64,000 nucleotides of DNA from JAEZAA01 sp964514485 (GCA_964514485.1 CAZEWG010000015.1:1-64000), one strand, 5' to 3'; shown: positions 26,482-35,511, numbered from the stretch's first letter. Program-made: numbers and translations. Notes: generated from the letters alone by a model not told the origin.

Positions 26482-27651
26482 ATGACTAAACCTTCCAGTA
26501 TCGGCCTGGTACTCACCGGGGGCGGCGCCCGTGCTGCTTACCAGGTCGGAGTGCTCAAGGCCATCTCAGACCTGATGCCGGGGCTGCAGCATCCTTTTCG
26601 GGTGATTTGTGGCACCTCGGCCGGCGCTCTCAACGCCGCGGGTCTGGCCAGCGGCGACAACTTGTTCCGACACAATATCGCCCACCTGGAGCACCTCTGG
26701 ACAGAGATCAAGCCGAGTGACGTGTACCGTTTCGACGCGTTCAATTTGACCCGACGGCTACAGCGGCTGATGCCCAGCCTGCTATCAGGAAAGAGCGAAG
26801 AAGCCCCCGGTGCGATCCTGGACAACCAGCCGTTGCGGGAGTATCTGAGCCGGGCCCTGGACTTCGATGTCCTGACCCACAACATCGAGCAGGGCCACCT
26901 GGACGCCGTGGGCATTACGGCCTGTGGCTACACCAGCGGACAAAATCTTTGTTTCTTCCAGGGCCACCAGGATATTCCCGCCTGGAATCGAACCCAGCGC
27001 TTGGGCGTGCGCTGTACCCTGAGCCTTGACCACCTCATGGCTTCGTCGGCGATTCCCACGCTGTTTCCCCCGGTCAAGATCCATCGGGAGTATTTCGGCG
27101 ACGGCGCAACCCGTCAAATGGCCCACATCAGCCCGGCCCTTTACCTGGGGGCCAGTCGTGTGCTGGTGATCGGCGTGAGTGCCAACCGCGTGGTCGCCCC
27201 CCGCCGCAAACAGGTTTATGCCGTGCCCACCGTGGCCCAGGTGATGGAAAATGTCCTGAACGGACTCTTTCTCGATACCCTGGAGTACGATATCGAACGC
27301 CTGGAACTGATCAACCAGTTGCTGGAACTTATCCCCGAGAAAAAACGGGCCGCAGCCGGCCTGGATCTACGACCGGTGGAACTGGTTCATATCTCACCCA
27401 GTCAGGCGATTGATGATATTGCCGTTAAGTACATCAATGCCCTGCCCCTGATGCTGCGCCGCATGATGGGCCGCAGCCTGGAAGTTGGAGAAGGTGGGGT
27501 GAGCCTCGCCAGCTATCTGTTGTTTGACAAGAACTTCTGCCGGGAGCTGATCAAACTGGGTTACCGGGATGCCCAAGCCCAAGCCAAGGAGTTGCAGCAC
27601 TTTTTTATGGAGAATTCCCAGCAGGCCATGTCGATCGCCCGCTCCAGCTGA
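26482..27651 (+). CDS. Patatin-like phospholipase
   Basis: 389 residues. Catalytic elements of the patatin family are complete: the oxyanion loop GGGARAAY (residues 13-20), nucleophile Ser46 in GTSAG, and Asp207 in FGDGATRQ. No signal peptide or membrane helix is seen, so it is probably cytoplasmic or peripheral. Substrates are likely phospholipids or acylglycerols. GGAGACGCC precedes the ATG. A T-rich terminator follows. Confidence 0.9.
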   Translation: MTKPSSIGLVLTGGGARAAYQVGVLKAISDLMPGLQHPFRVICGTSAGALNAAGLASGDNLFRHNIAHLEHLWTEIKPSDVYRFDAFNLTRRLQRLMPSLLSGKSEEAPGAILDNQPLREYLSRALDFDVLTHNIEQGHLDAVGITACGYTSGQNLCFFQGHQDIPAWNRTQRLGVRCTLSLDHLMASSAIPTLFPPVKIHREYFGDGATRQMAHISPALYLGASRVLVIGVSANRVVAPRRKQVYAVPTVAQVMENVLNGLFLDTLEYDIERLELINQLLELIPEKKRAAAGLDLRPVELVHISPSQAIDDIAVKYINALPLMLRRMMGRSLEVGEGGVSLASYLLFDKNFCRELIKLGYRDAQAQAKELQHFFMENSQQAMSIARSS

Positions 27652-27692
27652 GCGGGCCAAGCCGGCCCTCTAACTGTTCCAACTCTGGAACA

Positions 27693-27719
27693 TGACTTAA
27701 TTTTAAGTCACTTTTTTTT
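27693..27719 (+). terminator. Intrinsic terminator of the patatin gene
   Basis: The perfect stem TGACTTAA/TTAAGTCA is followed by C and eight T. A smaller repeat GTTCC/GGAAC precedes it. The stem is AT-rich but the T-tract is long. The rest of the 372-bp gap 27652-28023 holds only the promoter at 27931 and a short hairpin at 27995-28009. Confidence 0.7.
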
Positions 27720-27930
27720 ACAACTGCTGGTTGGCAGTGTTAAGTCCCCATAACAGTCTGCTTTTATGGCACTTTTTTGATCAGTCTCGCGAAAAAGCCA
27801 TCATCAATTACCTTTTTCGCTTTCAAATCACTTAGTTACCATTTGCAAACCGTCGATAAAGTTTACTCCGTCTCAGCTTACACTCATCCTCAAAAGGAAA
27901 GACTCTCCTATTTTCAATGGGTTATGGGTT

Positions 27931-27945
27931 TGGCCCAAAAATTGT
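27931..27945 (+). promoter_or_regulatory. Sigma-54-like promoter of the PEP-CTERM gene
   Basis: TGGCCC-AAAAA-TTGT has the exact sigma-54 spacing, with GG at 27932-27933 and GT (consensus GC) 10 nt later. PEP-CTERM genes in many genomes are tied to the sigma-54 regulators PrsK/PrsR. The start would be near 27957. TTGAGT-CTC-ACTCAA (27995-28009) forms a hairpin directly before the ribosome-binding region. Confidence 0.5.
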
Positions 27946-28023
27946 ACAGCCCCTATTGATTACTTAGGCTACCCCTAGGCTGAACACCTCGTGGTTGAGT
28001 CTCACTCAAAGGATGGAAACAGT

Positions 28024-28683
28024 ATGGATAAGAAGCTTAAGGTTATGTCGTTCTCGCTCCTGGCACTGGTAGGATCAGTTCAGGTGGCTAACGCGGCTTT
28101 AGTGGAAGAAGCCTTACCCGACAACGCCTACATTACACTCAATGGCATCGACTGGGCCTGGGCCAACCCCCAGCCCGCCACTTCTGAAGGATCAACCTTT
28201 ACTCTCGATTACCAAGAACAATTTGGTTGGCGCCTGCCTACGACTGAGGAACTGGCCCAGGCGCCCACCCCCTTTGATTTTATTTTCGAGGGAGCCAATG
28301 TCCCTCTTGGCGGCACCGACCCCAATAGCGGGGCGACCTTTGACTCCCCCAATGAGCTGCTCACTGGAGATGGCGCCTGCGCCACGCCATTTTTCGATAC
28401 CATACTCACCACCTGTCAATGGGACGACATGGTGACAGCGGATGGCACCATCTTCCCTTGGGCGGGTCAGAATGATGCGGACAACTTCTCTGAGCAGTTG
28501 GTGGTGCGCCTGGGCGACGATCCCGGTCAACCCGTGCCTCCACAACCCGAACCTCCGGCGCCGGAGCAGCCCGAACCACCCAAGGAGCCCACAACACCGC
28601 CCTCGGCAGAAGTGCCCGAACCAGCCACCCTGGGGCTGATCGGCCTCGGTTTGGCCATGTTCGGGCTGCGTCGCCGCCGTTAG
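28024..28683 (+). CDS. PEP-CTERM sorting domain protein
   Basis: 219 residues. An N-terminal signal peptide ends near VANAAL. A middle domain of about 140 residues (NGIDWAWANP; FGWRLPTTEELAQAPTPFDFIFEG) resembles lectin-like or DUF1566-type modules. A Pro/Glu-rich spacer follows, then the sorting signal VPEPATLGLIGLGLAMFGLRRRR: the PEP box, a membrane helix and an Arg cluster. Exosortase (EpsH/XrtA-type) is expected to cut at this signal and link the protein to surface or exopolysaccharide. No exosortase gene is in the window. ATG 28024 is preferred over 27991 because the signal peptide starts there and GGATGG lies upstream. Confidence 0.88.
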   Translation: MDKKLKVMSFSLLALVGSVQVANAALVEEALPDNAYITLNGIDWAWANPQPATSEGSTFTLDYQEQFGWRLPTTEELAQAPTPFDFIFEGANVPLGGTDPNSGATFDSPNELLTGDGACATPFFDTILTTCQWDDMVTADGTIFPWAGQNDADNFSEQLVVRLGDDPGQPVPPQPEPPAPEQPEPPKEPTTPPSAEVPEPATLGLIGLGLAMFGLRRRR

Positions 28684-28720
28684 TTCTTAGCAGTCTAGAG
28701 CCTAAGTCATCCGTAAATGT

Positions 28721-28741
28721 CCCGGCTTCGGCCGGGGCTTT
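28721..28741 (+). terminator. Weak intrinsic terminator of PEP-CTERM gene
   Basis: The stem CCCGGC/GCCGGG with a TTCG tetraloop is followed by GCTTTA. The T-tract is short, so some readthrough into the MCE operon is possible. Confidence 0.55.
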
Positions 28742-28868
28742 ACGTTCAACGACCTCACCGCTCAAAGCACCCCCACAAAAGAATTTGTCCGCTTCTCAGT
28801 GTAACTTTAGAACCATGGGGCAACAGTGATGGATTTTCTTGACTCAAGGACGTCAGGTAATAGCAGCG

Positions 28869-29981
28869 GTGACCTTCAACCTCGACTCTAGCAACCAGCA
28901 ACAGCTTGTCCGGCTCGGCGGGCACTGGACGATTGATCAGGCTGATGCCCTGGAGCAGAAGCTCAAACAGCTCAAGCTCAACCCCCGGCAAAAGGTGGTG
29001 ATTGATAGTCAGAGAATCGAGAGCCTGGACTTTACTGGCGGCTGGCAAATCATGCGGCTATTCGGTCACCTCCAGCAACAGGGGCTTCAAGTGGAATTAA
29101 CCCCCGATGAACGGCTCGACTTGCTACGGGGCCTGTTACACGATGGCCCGTTGGAGCCGGCCCCGGCCCCCGGACCGGCCTGGTGGAGCAAGCCCATCAC
29201 GGTGCTCGGGCAATGGAGCTCCGCCAAGTACCAGGACATCGGCTACATTCTGATATTCCTCGGCCGCGCCGTCATGACTCTGTTGGGCAGCCTGTTACAG
29301 CCCCACAAGCTGCACTTCGGGGCCATCTCCCAGCAAATCTATCAGACCGGCATCCTGGCGATTCCCATTGTCTGCCTGATCGCCTTTTTGATCAGCATCG
29401 TCCTGGCTTACCAGGGGGCTCATCAACTGAGCCAGTTCGGGGCAGACATCTTCACTATTGATTTGGTGGCGGTCTCGGTCTTGCGGGAAATGGGCGTCCT
29501 GCTCACTGCCATCATGGTGGCCGGCCGTTCCGGCAGTGCTTTTGCCGCCCAGTTGGGTGTGATGAAAATCAACGAAGAAATGGACGCCATGCGCACCATT
29601 GGCCTGGACCCGTTTCGGGTCCTGGTCGTGCCCCGCATCCTTGGCCTCATTATTGCCCTGCCCCTGCTCACGGTACTGGCAAACTTGATGGGGCTGGCAG
29701 GCGGTGCCTTGCTCTCCAGCCAGCTCCTGGATATTCCCCTGGAGCAGTTTTTGGTACGGCTGGAGGAAGCAGTCGTTCTTTCCACCTGGTGGGTGGGACT
29801 GATCAAGGCCCCGGTGTTCGCCTTCATCATTGCCTTTATCGGCACCCTGCGGGGCATGCAGGTATCGGGCTCTGCCGAGCATTTGGGACATCAGACCACG
29901 GTGTCCGTGGTGCAGGCCATCTTCCTGGTCATTATGGCGGATGCGATTTTCTCCATCCTCTTCTCCCAGTTGGGCATCTAG
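28869..29981 (+). CDS. MlaE-family ABC permease with N-terminal STAS domain
   Basis: About 370 residues. A STAS-like domain (about 1-90) carries NPRQKVVIDSQRIESLDFTGGWQIM. The MlaE permease follows (about 110-370) with five to six membrane helices, the conserved VSVLREMGVLLTAIMVAGRSGSAFAAQLGVMKINEEMDAM and LMADAIFS-type end. It is the inner-membrane part of an MCE lipid transporter. The start is uncertain: GTG 28869 places the STAS domain right after the start (VTFNLDSS), while TTG 28839 is in frame upstream; an ATG at 28829 is out of frame. The ATPase, MCE and lipoprotein genes follow in order. Confidence 0.9.
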   Translation: MTFNLDSSNQQQLVRLGGHWTIDQADALEQKLKQLKLNPRQKVVIDSQRIESLDFTGGWQIMRLFGHLQQQGLQVELTPDERLDLLRGLLHDGPLEPAPAPGPAWWSKPITVLGQWSSAKYQDIGYILIFLGRAVMTLLGSLLQPHKLHFGAISQQIYQTGILAIPIVCLIAFLISIVLAYQGAHQLSQFGADIFTIDLVAVSVLREMGVLLTAIMVAGRSGSAFAAQLGVMKINEEMDAMRTIGLDPFRVLVVPRILGLIIALPLLTVLANLMGLAGGALLSSQLLDIPLEQFLVRLEEAVVLSTWWVGLIKAPVFAFIIAFIGTLRGMQVSGSAEHLGHQTTVSVVQAIFLVIMADAIFSILFSQLGI

Positions 29982-30003
29982 AACATCGGAGGTCTGCAGA
30001 ACC

Positions 30004-30804
30004 ATGGAGCAAACCAGCGCATCAGACGCCATCATCCAGGTTCGCCAGGTGGTCAACCGTTTCGGCAGCCAACTGATCCATGACCATATTGATTTGACCA
30101 TCCGCCGGGGTGAAGTACTGGGGCTGGTAGGTGGCTCAGGTAGCGGCAAATCCGTGCTGATGCGCTCGATGCTGGGGCTCCATCAGCCCACCGGGGGACA
30201 GGTTGAGGTGGAAGGGCTGGATATCACCACCGCCCCACCCCAAGAGGTGAGCCGGGTTCGCTACCGGTCCGGCGTCCTGTTCCAAAACGGCGCCCTGTTT
30301 TCCTCTTTGAGTGTGGCGGACAACATCCAAGTTCCCATCCGGGCTTACACCTCCCTCTCAACCCAGCTATGCCGCGAACTGGCGTTGCTCAAAATGAAGA
30401 TGGTGGGGCTCTCCGCCGATGCCGCCAATAAGTTTCCATCGGAACTGTCCGGCGGCATGAAAAAGCGCGCGGCCCTGGCCAGAGCGATTATCCTGGACCC
30501 CACCCTGCTGTTTCTGGATGAGCCCACGGCAGGACTGGATCCAATCGCCGCCGCGGAGTTTGATGAACTGATCCAGTATCTGCAAAAACACCTGGGCCTG
30601 ACGGTCGTGATGATCACTCACGACCTGGATAGCCTGTTCCGGATCTGTGACCGGGTGGCCGTGCTGGTGGATCAAAAGTTGGTGGTCGGCACCCTCGACG
30701 ACCTCCTGGAGCACCCCCACCCCTGGATTCGCCGCTATTTTCATGGCCCTCGCGCCCGGGCGGCAAGGCAGAGCCAGACAACCAATGGAGCAAACCGTGT
30801 TTAA
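30004..30804 (+). CDS. MlaF-family ABC transporter ATPase
   Basis: 266 residues. Walker A GGSGSGKSV, signature LSGGMKKR, Walker B LLFLDEPTAGLDP and the H-loop MITHD are all intact. It is expected to bind the STAS-permease and drive lipid movement between membranes. The start ATG is 22 nt after the permease stop with GGAGG upstream. Its 3' end overlaps the MCE gene by 20 nt, showing coupling. Confidence 0.95.
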   Translation: MEQTSASDAIIQVRQVVNRFGSQLIHDHIDLTIRRGEVLGLVGGSGSGKSVLMRSMLGLHQPTGGQVEVEGLDITTAPPQEVSRVRYRSGVLFQNGALFSSLSVADNIQVPIRAYTSLSTQLCRELALLKMKMVGLSADAANKFPSELSGGMKKRAALARAIILDPTLLFLDEPTAGLDPIAAAEFDELIQYLQKHLGLTVVMITHDLDSLFRICDRVAVLVDQKLVVGTLDDLLEHPHPWIRRYFHGPRARAARQSQTTNGANRV

Positions 30805-31729
30805 GGACAAGCATTACCTGGCCGTAGGAGTTTTCGTGTTAGCGGTATGCTTTCTGGGGGGCTACTTTGTCTATTGGCTGGCGGTCGCCCAGGAGCCCCA
30901 CGACATGCGACGCTATGTGGTTTACTTTGAAGACAGTGTCCGGGGGCTGACCAAAGGCAGCCAGGTCCGTTACAAGGGGCTTAAGGTCGGCCGGGTTCAG
31001 GATGTGCGCATTGCCCCGGATAATCCCTACAAAGTGGAGGTGACCCTGGAGGTCGAGCAAACCACCCCGATTCTCAGTAACACCCGGGCCAGCGTGCAAA
31101 TGCAGGGGGTGACCGGGCTTTCCTATATCGCCCTCAACCACAGCGACGCACCCGGCCACGCAGTGCAGTACCCTCGCCAAGGCGTCCCCGAAATTGACTC
31201 CACGGAATCCGGTTTTGAACGCCTGCTAGAGAGTGCCCCCCGCTTGATGAATCAGGTTACTGAACTGACTCGCAATATCAACGAGCTGTTTAACGAAGAA
31301 AACATCGCCCGCATTGCCAACACCCTACACCATGTCGAGCAGGCATCAGCCCAACTGGAGCCCAGCCTGACGGAATTAACCACCGTGCTGAAACAAACCA
31401 CGGAAGCCCTTGAACAGATCACCGCCGTCGCGGAAAACCTCCAGCACACCAGTGAACAAGCCCGCCCTCGTATCATGGCAACCCTGGAGCATTTCGAGCA
31501 AACCTCCCAACACCTGTCCCAGCTCAGCTTTCAACTGCAGCAACTGGTGGTTGATAATCAGGAAAGTATCTCCGAGTTTCTGCAATCCGGCCTGCCGGAA
31601 TTCAACCAGCTCATCCGCGAAAGTCGCATGACGGCCCGGGAAATCCAGTCTCTGGCAGAAAGCCTGCAACGCAATCCCAGCCAGCTGATCGTCCCCTCCA
31701 ATATTGAACGCACGGAGATCGAGCCATGA
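30785..31729 (+). CDS. MCE-domain protein (MlaD/PqiB type)
   Basis: 314 residues. One N-terminal membrane helix (about 12-33) is followed by a single MCE domain (about 40-120: YVVYFEDSVRGLTKGSQVRYKGLKVGRV and the hydrophobic turn GVTGLSYIAL). A long helical region of about 180 residues rich in Gln/Glu/Leu follows and could form an extended coiled-coil needle or tunnel. It is the periplasmic substrate channel of the transporter. ATG 30785 lies inside the ATPase gene, and the stop overlaps the lipoprotein gene by ATGA. Confidence 0.92.
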   Translation: MEQTVFKDKHYLAVGVFVLAVCFLGGYFVYWLAVAQEPHDMRRYVVYFEDSVRGLTKGSQVRYKGLKVGRVQDVRIAPDNPYKVEVTLEVEQTTPILSNTRASVQMQGVTGLSYIALNHSDAPGHAVQYPRQGVPEIDSTESGFERLLESAPRLMNQVTELTRNINELFNEENIARIANTLHHVEQASAQLEPSLTELTTVLKQTTEALEQITAVAENLQHTSEQARPRIMATLEHFEQTSQHLSQLSFQLQQLVVDNQESISEFLQSGLPEFNQLIRESRMTAREIQSLAESLQRNPSQLIVPSNIERTEIEP

Positions 31730-32343
31730 GTGTCCGGCTTCTGCTCACCAGCCTGTTGTTGCTATTGGCGGGTTGCGAAACCATCATCTCACCGCCGCCC
31801 GCCTCCCAGCTCTACGGCTTGCGCCCCCTGCCGGCCCAGCAAGACGTCGGACACCCCCTGCCAGTCAATTTGATTGTGCCTCGCCCAAGCGCCAGCCCGG
31901 CCCTTGACCGGGAATTTATTGCCCTGCACAAGGCCGACAACCAGCTCGGCTATTTCGCCCGGGTACGTTGGACCACCACCACGCCGGAGCTGGTTCGCTT
32001 TTTCATCATCGACAGCGTACAAAACCAGGATCTCTTCCAATCGGTCACTCCTGATTCCCGCTTTGCCCAGAGTAACTACCAGTTGGAAATTCATATCCAG
32101 GATTTTCAGGCCGAATATTCCCAAGACCGTACAACACCGGAGGTCAACCTGACGCTGACCTTTATGCTCACCGACATGGCCAGTCGCCAACCTCTGGCGA
32201 CGTTTGTGGAACGAGTCCGCAAACCCATTGCGGAAAACCGCCTCAGTCTGGTGGTCGAGGGGTTTCAGTCTGGCATGGAGCAGATCACTGGCAGCGTTAT
32301 TCACCAGATCGCCTCCGCCCTTGAAGAACACGCCCTTGAGTGA
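31726..32343 (+). CDS. ABC-type transport auxiliary lipoprotein (PqiC-like)
   Basis: 205 residues. Lipobox LLAGC (Cys about residue 18) followed by ETIISPPPASQLYGLRPL; the mature part is the PqiC/LptE-like fold with YQLEIHIQDFQAEYSQ and a conserved VERVRKPI segment. It is expected at the outer membrane, docking the MCE tube. It ends the four-gene operon. No intrinsic terminator was found in the 238-bp gap before the SGNH gene. Confidence 0.88.
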   Translation: MSVRLLLTSLLLLLAGCETIISPPPASQLYGLRPLPAQQDVGHPLPVNLIVPRPSASPALDREFIALHKADNQLGYFARVRWTTTTPELVRFFIIDSVQNQDLFQSVTPDSRFAQSNYQLEIHIQDFQAEYSQDRTTPEVNLTLTFMLTDMASRQPLATFVERVRKPIAENRLSLVVEGFQSGMEQITGSVIHQIASALEEHALE

Positions 32344-32581
32344 CCTCCCTAAACTCCCCTCTCCTTAAAAATCAGGCTCCCGAAGGTTTCCCCGGCGGAC
32401 TTGGTAGCAGGCTCTGCCAATAACATCACAAACTGTAACGATTGGCATTTATTACTAATAATCTCGTCATTCATGCCATGTTGTTAGCACTGGGAGCATG
32501 CTACTTATGCACTAGTAACCAGGATCGCCATGCAGGAAGTGGGCATCCGTTACGTAAAACAACTATAACGGAGCAATAATA

Positions 32582-33337
32582 ATGACCAACAATAGTAACA
32601 AGGGTAAAAAGGTCCTGCGCTTTCTGGCCACGATTGGCCTGGCTGCTGCCATGACCGGTTGCGGTAAACTGGGCTATCTGCTCAGCAACGATCGTGTTGC
32701 TAACGCCGACAACAACGATGTTCTCTTCATCGGTGACTCTATCTTCGCTCTGTCCGGCAAAATCCAGGACAACCTGGAAGCCAAAGCCGGACAAACCTTC
32801 CGCCGTTACACCATCTCTGGTGCACAACTGGTTGGCGGTTTTGTCGCTCCTTCCGTGCCCCAGCAGTTCGCCATGGCCAAAGCCGATAACCCCCACATTA
32901 AAACCATGGTGGGCGATGCCGGCGGTAACGATATTCTGATTCCCGCCATTGCTCTTGATCCCCACAACTGCCGTACCCAGTGGTACCAGTTCGGCCGTCT
33001 GAGCAACAAGTGCAAAGCATTCATTGATGATCTGTATGTGGCAGGCGTGGACTTCCTGAACGACATTGGTCAGCAAGGTGTGGAAAACGGTGTTCTGGTA
33101 GGCTACTACTACGTGAAAAACGGCCTGATTCCCGTGGCTAACCTGAAAGAAGCCGTTGACTACGGCAACACCATCCTGTCCCGGGCCTGCGCCAACTCCA
33201 CCATTGATTGCGCATTCATTGACCCGCGCCCTGTGATTAAAAACCAGGACATCATCTTCGACGGTATTCACCCCGCCGACAGCGGTTCACGCAAGATCGC
33301 CGATCTGATCTGGCCGAAACTGCAACGTCTCCTGTAA
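32582..33337 (+). CDS. SGNH/GDSL hydrolase lipoprotein
   Basis: 251 residues. Lipoprotein signal with AMTGC (Cys27). SGNH blocks are present: FIGDSIF with nucleophile Ser53, GGND (114-117) and DGIHPADSGS with Asp227 and His230. It is likely an esterase or lipase acting in the periplasm or at the cell surface. CGGAGCAATAATA precedes the ATG. The gene directly downstream encodes a lipase-foldase homologue, which suggests that folding of this enzyme is assisted. Confidence 0.85.
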   Translation: MTNNSNKGKKVLRFLATIGLAAAMTGCGKLGYLLSNDRVANADNNDVLFIGDSIFALSGKIQDNLEAKAGQTFRRYTISGAQLVGGFVAPSVPQQFAMAKADNPHIKTMVGDAGGNDILIPAIALDPHNCRTQWYQFGRLSNKCKAFIDDLYVAGVDFLNDIGQQGVENGVLVGYYYVKNGLIPVANLKEAVDYGNTILSRACANSTIDCAFIDPRPVIKNQDIIFDGIHPADSGSRKIADLIWPKLQRLL

Positions 33338-33343
33338 GTGTCC

Positions 33344-33369
33344 CAGGTGCGGCCAAACGGCCGCACCTG
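33344..33369 (+). other. Strong hairpin between hydrolase and foldase genes
   Basis: The perfect 11-bp stem CAGGTGCGGCC/GGCCGCACCTG with an AAAC loop lies 6 nt after the hydrolase stop and 27 nt before the foldase start. No T-tract follows, so a mRNA-stabilising or partial-termination role is more likely than full termination. Confidence 0.6.
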
Positions 33370-33396
33370 TCGTTAGATCATCAGTAGAACCACTCC

Positions 33397-34434
33397 ATGA
33401 AAAACGCTAAATCCGTATTCGTGCTGGTGCTAGTCGCGCTCGGCGTCACTGGTCTCCTCTATGGCTATGACCATTACACAAAAGTCGAAACAGACTCACA
33501 GCCATTCAGGACAACAACATCCCAGGCACCCCTTAACGCCAAGAGTCCTACTCAGCCCCTGGTCGACCTCAATCCCCAGAGTGATCTGGTCAAACAGCTC
33601 GCCATCCAATATCTGGAGCGATACGGAGAGTCTATCCACCATCCAGGGACCCAGGCCAAACTGTATAACGAGTGGCAGGAGCTCTTGAGAGATTATCCGG
33701 AGCAAGGCCAATGGCTGTTTGAAGCCGCTATCGCGCTGGCCTTCCCTGAATATCGGGATGCCATTTTGTCGCTCATGGAACGTCTTGCTCTTTATCATCA
33801 GTGGCTCGACGACAACTACCTGAGCCTTCAACGGATGGATATTCTGGAAAGCCGGGCCGCCATCTGGCAAAAACGTGAGGAACTGTTCGGCAGTGACGCG
33901 GAGTTGATCTGGGCCGATGAGCAAACGGCGCTGAATCAGCAGCAGGAAGCCATTCATGTGGAACTGCGGCGGCTGGACCAGGCCCACCACCTGAGCCCCG
34001 CGGAAGCCGCCTCTCAGCTACAGAACGCCGTTGATGAAATCTACCGGGAAGGTTTCGCCCGTCAGCTCATCACACCCGACGTGGTAGCCACCGCCCTGTT
34101 TAGCCTGGATTCCGTCCAGGCCCAACTGCAGGCATTGCCGGAGGAAGAACAGCAAGCCCAGCTCAACGCCCTGCGCAAGCAACTGGGCATGCCTGACGAT
34201 GTGATTGCCCGACTGGAAGAACAAGACCAGCAACGCAATGCCCGCTGGAAGCAGGGCTACCAATACATGGCCGAGCGGGAAGAGCTGGCCCGACAATTCA
34301 GTGGTGAGCAGCTGAACCGGGAACTGGAAGCACTGCGTGAAAAGCACTTTGGTCGTGCAGCCAAGACCATTGCACAGGAAGAGGCGGAAGGTTTCTATCG
34401 TTTTAACCGTCCTCGTCGGCTGGGGCTCAACTGA
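33397..34434 (+). CDS. lifO: Lipase secretion chaperone (Lif/foldase) homologue
   Basis: 345 residues. An N-terminal membrane anchor (about 6-26) is followed by a variable linker and a long helical periplasmic body, as in steric lipase foldases. Recognisable family parts are FGSDAELIWADEQTALNQQQEAI, LNALRKQLGMPDDVIARLEEQDQQRNARWKQGYQ and the C-terminal REKHFGRAAKTIAQEEAEGFYRF. Classical partners are alpha/beta-hydrolase lipases, but here the neighbour is an SGNH lipoprotein and no LipA-type gene lies in the window. Assignment rests on the helical pattern and C-terminal block. Confidence 0.8.
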   Translation: MKNAKSVFVLVLVALGVTGLLYGYDHYTKVETDSQPFRTTTSQAPLNAKSPTQPLVDLNPQSDLVKQLAIQYLERYGESIHHPGTQAKLYNEWQELLRDYPEQGQWLFEAAIALAFPEYRDAILSLMERLALYHQWLDDNYLSLQRMDILESRAAIWQKREELFGSDAELIWADEQTALNQQQEAIHVELRRLDQAHHLSPAEAASQLQNAVDEIYREGFARQLITPDVVATALFSLDSVQAQLQALPEEEQQAQLNALRKQLGMPDDVIARLEEQDQQRNARWKQGYQYMAEREELARQFSGEQLNRELEALREKHFGRAAKTIAQEEAEGFYRFNRPRRLGLN

Positions 34435-34523
34435 GCCCCTCCTTAACCCACCCCTAGATTCCTCACCCACCCGAGCTATTGCCCCAAAAGCCCCGCGAGC
34501 AATACCCCTCAAAACCAGAACTC

Positions 34524-34529
34524 TATAAT
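34524..34529 (+). promoter_or_regulatory. Candidate -10 box for the isochorismatase-family gene
   Basis: TATAAT 85 nt before the ATG. The -35 region is poor. Confidence 0.35.
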
Positions 34530-34613
34530 GCCTTCACTCTGCACCAAAAAAACCACAGGCTGCGTTCAGGCGGGGCCATGTGGCCGATCCACTTGTTCAG
34601 CAAGGAGATTGAC

Positions 34614-35237
34614 ATGGCCACCCACGACCCATACAAGCGTTTGTCCAAGGACGACGCCGTGGTACTGCTTGTGGATCATCAGTCCGGGCTTATTTCCCTG
34701 GTGCAGGACTTCTCGCCCGGCGAGTTCAAGAATAATGTGCTTGCCCTGGCCGCCGTGGCTCAATACTTCCAACTGCCGACGATTCTGACGACCAGCTTTG
34801 AGGACGGTCCCAATGGGCCGCTCGTTCCCGAACTTAAAGAACAGTTTCCGGAGGCGCCCTACATTGCCCGGCCCGGACAGATTAACGCCTGGGACAATGA
34901 AGACTTCGTCAAGGCGATCAAAGCCACCGGCCGCAAGCAGTTGATCATCGCCGGCGTTGTCACCGACGTCTGCGTGGCCTTTCCGGCGTTGTCCGCCGTT
35001 AACGAAGGTTATGAGGTGTTCGCCGTAACCGATGCCTCCGGCACCTTCAACGAGGTGACGCGTCATGCCGCCTGGTCACGCATGGCACAGGCCGGCGTAC
35101 AACTGGTGAACTGGTTCAGCGTAGCCTGCGAGCTACACCGTGATTGGCGAAACGATGTCGAAGGGCTGGGCACCCTGCTTTCCAATCACATTCCCGCGTA
35201 CCGCAACCTGATTACCAGCTACACCGCCCGCAAGTGA
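34614..35237 (+). CDS. ycaC: Isochorismatase-family cysteine hydrolase (YcaC-like)
   Basis: 207 residues. The conserved segments are VVLLVDHQSGL (catalytic Asp), PTILTTSFEDGPNGPLVPEL, the RKQLIIAGVVTDVCVAFPALSA block with the catalytic Cys, and EVFAVTDASGTFNEVTRHAAWSRM. YcaC-type proteins form octameric hydrolases of unknown physiological substrate. AAGGAG lies 6 nt before ATG 34614. It is monocistronic. The 274 bp downstream, before the tRNA, hold no gene I can support. Confidence 0.88.
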   Translation: MATHDPYKRLSKDDAVVLLVDHQSGLISLVQDFSPGEFKNNVLALAAVAQYFQLPTILTTSFEDGPNGPLVPELKEQFPEAPYIARPGQINAWDNEDFVKAIKATGRKQLIIAGVVTDVCVAFPALSAVNEGYEVFAVTDASGTFNEVTRHAAWSRMAQAGVQLVNWFSVACELHRDWRNDVEGLGTLLSNHIPAYRNLITSYTARK

Positions 35238-35511
35238 CTGACGCAAGCGTCTTCAGAGTGATCAGTTTGAGACCTGGTCTTGTCGGCAATGCAAAAGACT
35301 AGCCTTGCATGGGGCAGGAGGCGCACTGCAACCAGCCTGGCTCATGGCCATCCGTCATGATCATGGACACACAGGAGCTTCACACGGGAGAGCAACAAGC
35401 ATTCTGGTGCTTGGGTTCGCAGCGGATTAACGCAAAAATCTATCGCGATGGGAAGTATTCGGCGGTTACCGATCCCAAGGCTAGAAAAGAGAAAGCTTTA
35501 AAATAAAGAAA

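Noticed and set aside
35309..35506. 65-codon frame before tRNA-Pro.
   Set aside because: No ribosome site, no recognised similarity; too weak to list as a gene.
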